64,000 nt of DNA from Epiperipatus broadwayi (lineage: Eukaryota > Onychophora > Udeonychophora > Euonychophora > Peripatidae): NCBI GenBank assembly GCA_028023455.1, contig JAQFVV010000253.1, forward strand, positions 198,501-262,500, given 5' to 3'. Positions 37,010-46,300 of this stretch are shown here, in pieces (position 1 is the stretch's first letter; each line of letters opens with the position of its first letter). Under the pieces are notes generated by a model. It saw only the letters and a program-made list of their open reading frames with translations, searched no databases and was not told the origin of the DNA. Position numbers and translations under genes: made by a program.

Positions 37010-37272
37010 CTGATAGAGTTTATGATGATGAAAAAGAAAATATTTTAATTCATAAAAATGATGACATCAATCTTCAACATTTAGATAAAATGTCATTGCC
37101 AGATAGTGATAATGCAGATAACTATCATATTTATTCTGAAACTATTTTAAAAGATGAGGATTCAGATTTAGAGAAGCCTTCATTAAATTTTCATTTTTTG
37201 TCATCTGATCCTTCGTGTCAGCCACTAGCGGCGCAATTTCTAATCAAAAACACATTAATATAACATTCCCGG
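37010..37272 (+). pseudogene. Acidic open frame at the edge of the insertion, unidentified
   Basis: An 80-codon plus-strand frame without an obvious start, rich in Asp and Glu (DRVYDDEKENILI, LPDSDNADNY, LKDEDSDLEKPS). It runs through the left TIR of the transposon at 37199 before stopping. Acidic N-terminal stretches like this occur in piggyBac and other transposases, but no catalytic core follows. It is missing from the right arm. The match is suggestive only. Confidence 0.25.
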
Positions 37273-38499
37273 GCCAGCGATTCTTTATTAATATTGACTT
37301 TTTTTTTTGATTTGTTTGTTTACAAAGTTTACTTTCTTTCCTTTCTGAATTATTTTTCCCAAATAATATTATTGACGATGGTATAATAATAGTTGTTTTG
37401 TTTTTTTCATTTTTATTGGTGTGTGTTCAAATAGTAATTTGTGTTTTTTTTTAAAAAAAAATAGTATTACTGTTCTTGTAAAATTGGATTGCCGAAATTT
37501 AAGAGAGAACGAATTTTTTTTGGATGGATCTTTAAATAATAAGTGTTTTTTTTTTATTTTCGCGTGTGCGTATGTACGTTTAAATAAAAATTTAAACCGT
37601 TACTTTTATCGGTTTACATTTGATTGATGACCGACCGATATGACTTCCTTTCATTTATAAATTATGATTTTTGTTTCTACGAATAAATATTTTTGACAAT
37701 GGGACAATAATAGTTGTTGTTTGTTTAATTTTTATTGACAAAAGGTTGTTTTTCAGTGTAGTTTCAAATAGTAATTTGGGTTACGTTTAAATAATAAGTT
37801 ACCATCTTACTTTGATTGGTTTACATTTGATTGACACTGATTATTGGGAGGGGTGCAGGGGTGTAACCGTTTAAAGAATAGTAGTTTACGTTACTTTTAG
37901 TGGTGGTGTACATTTGATTGCTGACAATAATTAGTGAGAGGGGTGGGTATTTTTGGATGATGATTAAATACTAATTTACCTTCCTTTTTATTTTACATTT
38001 GATTGCAGACAACAATTATTTGGAGTTTTTTGTGTATGTTTAAATCAAAATTGAAGTTACTTTTAGTTATTATATTTGATTGACAACCGATTGACTTTTT
38101 TTTTATTTATAAATTATTGTTTAGGTTTCCCAAAAACATAACATTTTTGACAATGGGACAATAATAGTTCTTAATTTCATTATTATTGACAAGAACGGAT
38201 CTTTTTTTGGTGTACGTTTAAATAGTAATTTGGGTTGTGTTTAAATAGTAATACTGTTTTTAAAAATTTAAGTGACAAAATTAAAGAAACAACAGGTTTT
38301 TTTTTTATGGATCTTTAAATAATAATTTTCGTTACTTTAATTTGTTAACATTTGATTGACAACAATTAGTGGGAAGGGGTATTTTGTGTATTTTTAAATA
38401 ATAATTTACATTTTTTAACAACAATTATTGTGTGTATATGTTATGTTACTTTATCAATTTGGTTAATAATATTTACTGGTAGACATTTCACTATCATTA

Positions 38500-38801
38500 A
38501 TGGCATGCTATACAGTCAACTCATCATGGCTCCAGTAATGCAGCAAATGTAAAGACGTAACGAACGGCATTTGAAATCTCTCAAACCAGCTAACTTTTCG
38601 AAGTGCACATTTCATTCAACAAGAACGAGACTTACAAATGAAAGTCCAAAGATCTTTATGGACCTCAAGTCTCATACATTCGCCACACAAACATCTCTTT
38701 TCTTTAAGCAGGATGTTTTTCTGCTGTAGAAATGTTACAGCACTGGCTTCCGTGTCTGGCAATTCCCATCTTTTCATATTTTCTGTTTTTGAATTTGCCA
38801 T
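38500..38801 (-). pseudogene. Merlin/ISXO2-like transposase, N-terminal fragment
   Basis: Starts MANSKTENMKRWELPDTEAS, then FLQQKNILL, CLCGECMRLEV and FICKSRSC, then a stop, after which the same frame continues with LRKVSWFERFQM and LHYWSHDEL. This matches the N-terminal layout of Merlin (IS1016/ISXO2-type) transposases: a short helical lead, a zinc ribbon with two Cys pairs, then 'LRxGSWFExSKL' and a 'YYW' segment before the catalytic DDE domain. The DDE domain is absent. The internal stop and truncation make it non-functional. Confidence 0.55.
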
Positions 38802-39145
38802 ACTTTTTGTCTCGGAAAATTTGTCGCTAAAACGTGACTCAAAGCGTGATCTTTAAGATATTATGCTAACCCACCATAATCAAAAATTTAGGAGGAATAT
38901 AAATTTATGAGAAACAATCACGATACTGTTAAAATTTTTAAAATGTAACAGTACATCAATTCGTCTTAAAAAAAAGGCACCAATGAAAATTTAAATAATT
39001 TTGACAGGATCAAATTAATACACCCTCGTACGATATTGTTACATCAAATACATAACACAGCATTATGATATAGTGTGTGACACATACAACTACGGCATTT
39101 CCCCCTGCTTTTAGCATCGGAAAAAGCCACACCATTAGCCGCTAA

Positions 39146-39284
39146 GCCGAGTTAACATTCTTTCTAGATTTTATCGTAGAAAGAAGACTTAACTCCGAGT
39201 TAACAGTCTACCTTTTTAGCGCAGAAAGAAGAATTAATTCTGAGTTAACAATCTTTCTAGTATTTATTTTAGAAAGAATGCTTA
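39146..39284. repeat. Three ~46-bp subterminal tandem repeats
   Basis: Units begin cgagttaaca or tgagttaaca, and each contains a small palindrome, typically tctttcta ... tagaaaga. Such subterminal arrays often bind the transposase; here that is inference. Confidence 0.75.
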
Positions 39285-40198
39285 AAGGCTTGGGTGCGGC
39301 CATGGAAACAGCATATTTCTAGAAATTTAGCTAGAAATCCTGCCTCTAGTGGCTGACATGAAGGATCAGATGACAACCCAATAGTTACTTTAAAATACAT
39401 TAAATATGATTTATCATTTCCCAACTATTTCTGATATTTCTTTTAATTCAAATTATTGTCTAGCATCTTTTATCAACCTAACTCATATACCTTTTTTCAA
39501 ATACTTAGACATAATTCCATAATATACAATAATGATTACAATCAATACAAGATTATCCTATTTTAGTCATTAACTAATTTAATTTTCATTTTTATCATTA
39601 TTATTTTTTTAAAAATCAGACAATTTCAAACCAAAAGGTTAAGCTAAGATAACTTTTGGCTCCTTTTGGAACTAAGTGAAACTTCAGTTAGCTACAATAT
39701 ATATATATATATATATTTGTATCAGTAAAATAGTAAAATTATGATGTATAATTTATTATGATATATGTTGTCAAACTTCACTAGAAGTGAGTTTGATATT
39801 CAATGCCCAGTCTGTCTATGTTAGTTAAAAGACAGACTGATTTTGTAATCTTCAATGATGAATTATTTGATAACTTACTAATACATGAAATGCTTAGAAA
39901 GTGTGGAAGACAATTTATTCTAAGATTAGTTTTAATACTTGCCTTCCTTTTATATTATACTTTATGATCCATTCTTTAATGGCCCAAGGTTTCTGGGGAC
40001 ATTCTACTAAGTCAGGGAGCCTTATATTTTATTCAGGAATTCATTTATTATGATTATTAGTAATTCACTATGCTCAGAGTTTATATTTAGTATCTAGTTA
40101 TATATATATATATATATGTTAATTCTAATGTTTTCACGGATAAAAGATGTCATATTATTATTACTATTTGCGGGATATTCCGTGTAGTGAAAAAGCTA

Positions 40199-40244
40199 AA
40201 TGCTGACGTTTCAGTACAATATCAAGTACCTTCCTCAGAGCATC
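40199..40244 (-). ncRNA. Candidate hammerhead ribozyme in Penelope 3' region
   Basis: On the minus strand: stem I 5' strand ATGCT, core CTGAGGA (40238-40232, matches CUGANGA), stem II AGGTAC/GTACT around TTGATATT with one bulge, core GAAA (40212-40209), then C-GTC with predicted cleavage after C40205, and stem I 3' strand AGCAT, a perfect 5-bp match to ATGCT. Between GAA and the cleaved C is the palindrome ACGT, so stem III is minimal, as described for hammerheads in Penelope-like elements (Cervera and De la Peña). It overlaps the end of the coding frame. In such elements cleavage is thought to process the RNA at each terminal repeat. Confidence 0.7.
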
Positions 40245-41139
40245 CTCTTTCTCAAATCATAAGAATGCATGTGAGATTTAAAATCGTTTTTATCATTTTC
40301 TTTCTCCTCATATTTAAATTCTATTGGTTGAGAAGTTTTAAAATTTATTTTCTCTTCCAATAGTTTCTTCCAAATGTTGTTAATCTTCTTTAACTCACAC
40401 CTTTCATTTATGCTCTTGGGCCTTTTAAAAATCTCTATAGCTTCTCTTAGCAATCTCTGGTCATATTGTTCAATTTTTGCTAAAATATTTGTTTTTTCAA
40501 AATTGATATCATGATTTGTTAATTTAATATCAGAATAAATAGCTGATGAATTGGATTTTTCTCTCACTGCCAGAATGTGTTCTTCCTTTCTAATATTTAT
40601 TCTACGATTAGTCTGTCCTATATATGTATGTGGACAGACCCTACATGGAATTTCATACACACCATGACACTCCAAAGCAATTTTATCTTTAGGAAGAGGA
40701 AATATTTCACTAATTTTTTTATAAGTAGTGTAAATTGTGTGAATATTATTATTCTTTAAAATGTTACCAATTCTATCAGTTACTCCTTTAATATATGGCA
40801 AAATTGTCTTAATTTTTGATGTATCAAAATCTTTTTTCTTTTGATATGTATAAGCCCTATTAATAATTTTGTAATTAAAACCATTATGAAGAAGCATTTT
40901 ATTAGTAGCAAAAAGGTCCCGGTGAAAATGGCTATCATCAGAAAGTCTCTTTGTTCTATCCAATAATGTCTTTGCCACTGAAAATAGTTGTGCAGGATGG
41001 TGATGAGAGGAAAAATGCAGATATCTTCCAGTGTGTGTTGGTTTTTTATATATACCATGGGATAAAGAACCATCTTCCCTTCTTTCAATCAAAACATCTA
41101 AAAAAGGGAATTGATTATTATTTTCTATTTCCATGGTAA

Positions 41140-41146
<7 letters not shown>
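40235..41146 (-). pseudogene. Penelope-like protein, RT thumb and GIY-YIG endonuclease
   Basis: About 300 codons open to the stop. From the N-terminal side come FPFLDVLIERREDG and YKKPTHTGRYLHF with HHHPAQ, the conserved end of the Penelope RT and thumb. Then comes ALECHGVYEIPCRVCPHTYI continuing GQTNRRINIRKEEH, the GIY-YIG nuclease with the Penelope-specific Cys motif, catalytic Tyr pair, Arg and EH. An 'HDINFEKTNILAKIEQYDQR' tail follows. The apparent start (Tyr-Ile repeats) is translated TA microsatellite and not real. The RT catalytic core is missing because of 5' truncation, so this copy cannot move alone, although the nuclease part is intact and the copy looks young. Confidence 0.88.
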
Positions 41147-41170
<24 letters not shown>

Positions 41171-41172
41171 TG

Positions 41173-41215
<43 letters not shown>
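41146..41215. repeat. (TA)n arrays at the Penelope 5' break
   Basis: Two TA runs separated by 'catatatgcctataaa'. The adjacent ORF start is an artefact of the repeat. Confidence 0.9.
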
Positions 41216-41218
<3 letters not shown>

Positions 41219-41583
41219 TAAGGCATTATGTATTTTGTAGTTATAACCATTCATTTATTATTATTGTTCTTGCTTCGCTAATTACCTCTTAGGACCTTCG
41301 GAATTTTAAATATGACCAGTCCAGTCTTTTACCTTCCCTCAAAGTATATGTATTTCCTACTAAAGGACCCTTTTTCAGGCATTGCCATTAAAATGTTTAT
41401 GGGAAGTCCAGCACACCAAATCTATTATTATTATTCAGAGACATGTTTTGGCTGGAGGGCCAACATTTCTCTCATCATCTACCTGTATATACCAGGGATT
41501 TCTTTTTAGCAAAGCCACCCAGAGATTCATAACAGACCTCATTTATTTTTTGTTGTAATCTATAATATACTGCCTTTATCATT

Positions 41584-41661
41584 ATATATATATATATGTT
41601 AAAACGAAGATTTGCACGGGTTAAATCCGCAAAATATGTATTTTATATATATATATATACA
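41584..41661 (-). mobile_element. Penelope-like 3'-end remnant between TA arrays
   Basis: On the minus strand, tgcggatttaacccgtgcaa and 'atcttcgttttaac' run into atatatata, resembling the 3' terminus of the element at 40119 (ccgtgaaaacatt...ttaacatatata). About 45 bp lies between two TA arrays, i.e. an extreme 5' truncation. The assignment is by similarity of ends only. Confidence 0.35.
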
Positions 41662-44180
41662 AACCTGAAATGCTCTCTGCCATGATGGCATGTCCTTCAC
41701 AAACCAATCTTGTTAATTAGTTAAATCTGATTATTTAATTTAAAATGAACTATTTTGCTTTCCGGACTCATTATACACAACTGATTTAAATGTAATAGTG
41801 TTTTAAATACACATTTTATTTATATATAAAATAGATTTATTTGTAATCTCTTAAAGAAGGCTAATGATATTTTATTGCTGATTGGTTCTTGGCAGACCAA
41901 TTAACACATTTTTACTTTGTTATCAAATGCCTTGCATTTAGCCACATCAAAATGAATTTAAGAAGTATAATAACCTAGTTGTATAAACAAAACTCAACTT
42001 ATTTTGTATAACAATAACTCAATTTCTTAATAAATTCCTGTAATATTATTTTAAATTAGCTTAGTTTGTCATCACTCCAAATCTCTAATATTAATTACCC
42101 CATTTATTTATATTTCTTTGATTTAAATTCAATTCTTTGTAATGTTGCCATAAAGAATTATAATTATTATGGTTCAAACCATTAGTAATCAATATCAAAT
42201 CACATCTATACCATTCTGCAATCATCAGAATTCATTAAATCATTAATTTCTCATATAAACCTTTATTATTTTGAGTCTCTTTGTGAACCATGACCTCCAG
42301 CTGGGACGGAATAAAACCAAGCACTGCTAATGTCATAACAAACATTATCCATTAGTCAGAGAGGCAATAGTTCAGGCAAATAGGTTAGGATTCACCATTC
42401 CCCTGACATCTGTATCTTGTGTATGGTTGGATTCAAGGTACTTTTTCTTGGATTATTGGTCTTGTTGAATGAATACACGATTTTGACCAGCACAATATGT
42501 GTGTGTAAGTATGTAATTGAATATTTATAAATATGGTAATTACATAATTAAAAAGTTTATCCACTTAGGAGCACTTTCGGTTATCCTAGTAAGTGTTGTC
42601 AACTAACACTTTGAAGGGCTAACCTTTCCACAATTACATAATCTTAATATTTTCTGCCTGCCTGTTAATTAAGTCATGTTTGTATATTACCATAGATTCC
42701 TGTACTTTCCTTTTGTTGTTATTTTTTTCAATTTGCAATATTTTTACATTATTAAAATTGAAGACAAAACCATAATGTACCGGTTCAAAATCCCATACCC
42801 TTTATCTATTTCAAAATTTATACTCTAAATGTATCATTGTACATCATGAGCATGAAATGATGAGTACATTTTTAAAATGGGAGATCAATAAACAATCTTC
42901 GGTAATACCTGGGGTTAAATACAAGTGAGTATTACATTACTAATTATTAGAAAAAAGAAATTTGATTTCAATTAAAAAATCAAAATCTTTCCCTGTTAAA
43001 CCATTTATATTTTACCCCAATATCTATTTGCCTGGTAGATGTTTTCCCTCGCTCTTCACATACCTTTAAAAGATTGTACTAATTTGACAACCCTTAGTGC
43101 CATGCCCAACATAATAAAAGAAAGCAAAAAAAAATTAAATAATTTTCCCTTCCCTATCTGCTGAAAGAGTATGCAAAGAGGTTATTGTAAATACATTTAA
43201 TTTGGATGAAGGAAAACTGGGTGAAAAGTATTCTAATTTAACTCCCTGATATAATATCCCGATGGCTAGCTCAATTCTAATTCTCTCTCTCATGGTACTT
43301 TAAATAAGTATTGCTATAACTTTTATAGCCATGGTCAGTAAACATCACAAATAGGTGATTATATTTTGTTATTATTAATTTTCTTTACTTTATAATAGAT
43401 TCCACAATAACAAATAAAGTATGAGATAATATAATTTATTTAAGTAAAATCCCCCCTCCACCACATATATATATTTTTAATCATTAGAATATTGAATCTT
43501 AAATTAATTATAGGGCTTTCTATCCCAATTTACAAGTCTACATATAGTTATACAAGAATGTCTAAATCTTTATGTTCAAGATCTATAGTTAGATTAAACA
43601 CAAAAAAAATCCATTTTTTTTACTTTTATCTACATTAACTTAATTGCTACAAATACAAAGGCCTAAATATAGATGCCAATGTGTGAGTCATCTATACTCC
43701 CTCTCGCTGCATGTAACAACAAATATTTCATTTTATAAATTCCTAAAATACTAAAATAAATTATACACAGATCTACGACTTTTAACTTTCCTCATGTGTT
43801 CATATCAACCCTAAAGATTAGATACACCCTTTACATTTGAGTACGTAAAATAATAATTTACATGTATATATATATATTGTATATAAAAAAATTTAAAAAA
43901 ATGTATAGGCCAGCTATATATATCACTCCACATAAGGTAACACCACCATGATTAACATTGAATAAGAGGTAATGGTGAAATGGGTTGGTGTGAGATCTGT
44001 GTATAAGCAACATTATTTCATAATATTTTATATAATAATAAAAAAAAAAATTATATTTTATCATGTGTTAGTAACTATTACAATTATCTGGGTTATATAT
44101 ATATATATTTAAAAAATATGAATAACAAACTATATATATATATATAATAATAAACACTTCTTTTTTTTTTCATTTTACTC
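41662..44180. other. No gene seen
   Basis: AT-rich DNA with short TA arrays at 43863-43876, 44093-44108 and 44131-44147. No coding family or element ends recognised. Confidence 0.5.
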
Positions 44181-44184
44181 ATCT

Positions 44185-44580
44185 CTGTCATCTTGCTCTC
44201 CAGGTTCAAACTCCTGGGCAGACCATATCAACTACCAGAAAGGATAGTGATGTTTAATTTAACCCCTCGCCATCCTTGTAGATTCCTTCAATCAGGGCAT
44301 ACCGAGTCTCTGACACATCCATCTTGGTGACCACGTATCTGAATTGGCGGGTGTACTGCTACGGTTCTTTCTACTCCATGCTTTTGTAGGCTATCAGATG
44401 AAACTTGGTTGTCATTTTAATCATGGCACTCTAAAATATTTTTCTTTCTTTTTGATTGATTACTGAATGGTATATGCTTCTATGATTTTCCACATAATAT
44501 GGGTGTTGGTGGCTTCAGTTACTATTTGCGCAAACCACCGGGAAAGGCTTTCTACAGAAGTTTTTGTTCATTCAAAAACT
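44185..44580 (-). pseudogene. Decayed coding sequence, unidentified
   Basis: Minus-strand frames with balanced composition, interrupted by stops and frameshifts: VESLSRWFAQIVTEATNTHI then MWKIIEAY (44455-44565), KMTTKFHLIAYKSME (about 44380-44430), QFRYVVTKMDVSETRYALIE then GIYKDGEG (44255-44350), and an acidic EFEPGEQDDRDE (44182-44220). The order suggests one former protein of at least 130 residues. I do not recognise the family. It could be a processed pseudogene of a host gene or an element protein. The stop codons show that it is dead. Confidence 0.4.
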
Positions 44581-44682
44581 TATGTGAATTAAGTGCCTTC
44601 TTGATTTAAAAAGAATATTCAGCAATCCAAAAGCATATTCATCGAAAAGAATAAAGATCTAATATAGTCTCGCCATATCATA

Positions 44683-44985
44683 CAGATAGGTTCTGTAGCT
44701 CTGTCCATTCAATAATAATATTGTACACCACCTATAGATTCATGTGGCTTTCTCTCAGTTCAATACTAATCACTAATATTTTACACCATGCATAGATTCA
44801 TGTGGCTTTTTTTCCGTCCAACACTAATCAATAATTTAACTTAACCACATATAGATTCATGTAGCTCTATTTTGTTCCGCTAAAAAAAATCAATAGCTAT
44901 TCTTCACCTCACAGGTATGTTATTGTGTCTCCATCCAGCACTAATCAACAACTAAAAACTTTTTGTTAACCTCCCAGGTAGGTTA
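44683..44985. repeat. ~60-bp minisatellite, about five units
   Basis: Units such as atagattcatgtggcttt followed by 'tccaacactaatcaataat' recur at about 44683, 44737, 44795, 44853 and 44915, with increasing divergence at the edges. Confidence 0.75.
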
Positions 44986-45599
44986 AAAATAACCCCATCC
45001 ACCCACAAGTTTCAATTATTTATATCCCCCTTTGAGCTATTGTGTCAGATAATTTTACTTTTGTACATTCTTTATAAAATCGTGCTTCAATTTTTTTTTT
45101 TTTTAGGAATTTCAAAGCTTCATATTGGAGTAATAGACCACACACATTCTTTAGATAATAAATTTGGAAATAATTTACAAATTAATTAATTAATTAAAAA
45201 AAAAACTACCTGATTACATAAAAAAGTAAAAATATAAAAACAAAGATTAATTAAATCTACCTTTTAAACTGAAGATTCTTGTCAATCACGCAAAAAACAA
45301 CAACATATTTTTATATATTTTTCAAATAAAAGAAAAACATTTTAAAAATTATCAAAAAGAGAAAAAACTATATACAAAAATCTTTATACATATGCGTTTA
45401 CAATGAATATGATACATTTATAGTTTGTTATTATACATATTAGAACATTTACACACATTTATAGTGGGTTATTATTTCAAATAACTAATATATGTGTTAG
45501 TTGTGTATGTGAGGAAATGGGAATCTAGTATAGACCAACTCTCATTGTTTATTCCTTTTTATTTTATTTAATGAATTCAATAAATTTAGCTGTGCCAAA

Positions 45600-46209
45600 T
45601 TGTTTGCTCCAGACATGTTGTGCATGGATGTTTTACGGTCTGGCACAATAAATACATGACTTATTATGGTCATAAAAACAGATGCTGAAATATTATTATC
45701 TACTTTACAATTTTGTTTTGATTTCTGAACCTATTTTAATAACAGCAAGTGCTCTTTAGTTCGTTTTTCTAGTGTACATCTTGATTCACCTATATATCCA
45801 CTACCACCCCTACATATCCATTTATAAATGACACAATTTTTATTTATAAATGAGGTTTTATCTTTACAGTTATTTATTAATTTCTTTAATGTAGGAAGTG
45901 TGTAAAATGCAATATCACATATACCTTTATAAATATTCCTTATAAAAATTACTTGATCATTCAAAATATATGATATTGATATTCATATTTTTTATTAGCA
46001 GGAGAATTAATATTACTATTAAAATTTTTATTCTTAAATTTTGTATTAAAATCTCTAATAACATTATATATATGATTATAATTGTAGCCAACATTTAACA
46101 ATTTATTTGAATATATTTCAATCTTTTTGCCTTTATCCAATGAATATTTGCAAATACTATTATTTCTCAATAAGAAGAACTTCAAACCTGCCATTTTGTA
46201 AATATTCAA
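45600..46209 (-). pseudogene. Second Penelope-like element fragment (GIY-YIG end)
   Basis: Two overlapping minus-strand frames (45961-46209, then 45731-45964), offset by a frameshift. The first has the connector SNKLLNVGYNYNHIYNVIRD. The second has the nuclease: CVIYKWICRGGSGYIGES, then TLEKRTKEH, i.e. a Penelope-type GIY-YIG with a Cys pair and the R...EH part. After a stop, further tail sequence (VPDRKTSMHNMSGANNLAQ) continues in another frame to about 45600. Sequence differs clearly from the element at 40.2 kb, so it is another family. Its upstream side lies near (TA)n at 46262. Confidence 0.7.
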
Positions 46210-46259
46210 TTATATAATTATGTATATTGCTTTGAAAAAATACAGACATTGAATAATAG

Positions 46260-46261
<2 letters not shown>

Positions 46262-46300
<39 letters not shown>

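Larger units (their letters stand above)
37199..39376. mobile_element. 2.2-kb TIR transposon, Merlin/ISXO2-like remnant
   Basis: Terminal inverted repeats of 31 bp with one mismatch: 37199-37229 begins ttgtcatctgatccttc and continues 'tgtcagccactag'; the right copy is at 39346-39376. Similarity continues a little inward. The interior has six or so scattered copies of tttacatttgattgac (37613-38350), three copies of 'gacaatgggacaataatag' or near variants, a transposase fragment on the minus strand (38500-38801) and three about 46-bp subterminal repeats. I found no clear TSD. It is non-autonomous and probably old. The segment is absent from the other arm of the giant inverted repeat. Confidence 0.7.
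31614..39700. repeat. Giant inverted repeat, left arm (~5.5 kb plus insertion)
   Basis: Reverse-complements to 46262-51825 throughout. Matched anchors (left/right) are 33561-34270/49110-49810, 35000-35120/48250-48410, 36130-36165/47350-47390, 36290-36560/47030-47230, 36930-36998/46525-46620 and 39384-39700/46262-46525. Identity in the best part (33.6-34.1 kb) looks about 90% or more, lower elsewhere. The block 36999-39383 has no partner and is an insertion here (or a deletion in the other arm). It contains a TIR transposon. The arm is otherwise noncoding; the 33964-34290 frame is not conserved in the other arm. Outermost is a GA-rich minisatellite and a small palindrome gttacaatatat... at 31618-31645. 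Confidence 0.9.
40119..41146 (-). mobile_element. Penelope-like element, 5'-truncated, between TA arrays
   Basis: Minus-strand Penelope-like retroelement. It comprises the last third of the protein (thumb plus GIY-YIG nuclease), a 3' untranslated part with a hammerhead motif (40199-40244), and a 3' terminus ccgtgaaaacattagaattaac running into (TA)n at 40099-40118. The 5' break also lies in (TA)n (41146-41215). Penelope-like elements typically carry terminal repeats of variable layout and are often 5'-truncated. Confidence 0.85.
39705..46261. other. Spacer between the arms of the giant inverted repeat
   Basis: A 6.5-kb loop region. It holds two Penelope-like elements, a Penelope 3' remnant, an unidentified decayed coding stretch and a minisatellite (listed separately). 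41661-44180 and 45000-45590 show nothing recognisable. Confidence 0.7.

Noticed and set aside
44683-44985. CRISPR-like regularly spaced repeat
   Set aside because: Units are contiguous degenerate minisatellite copies without unique spacers, in an animal-type genome.
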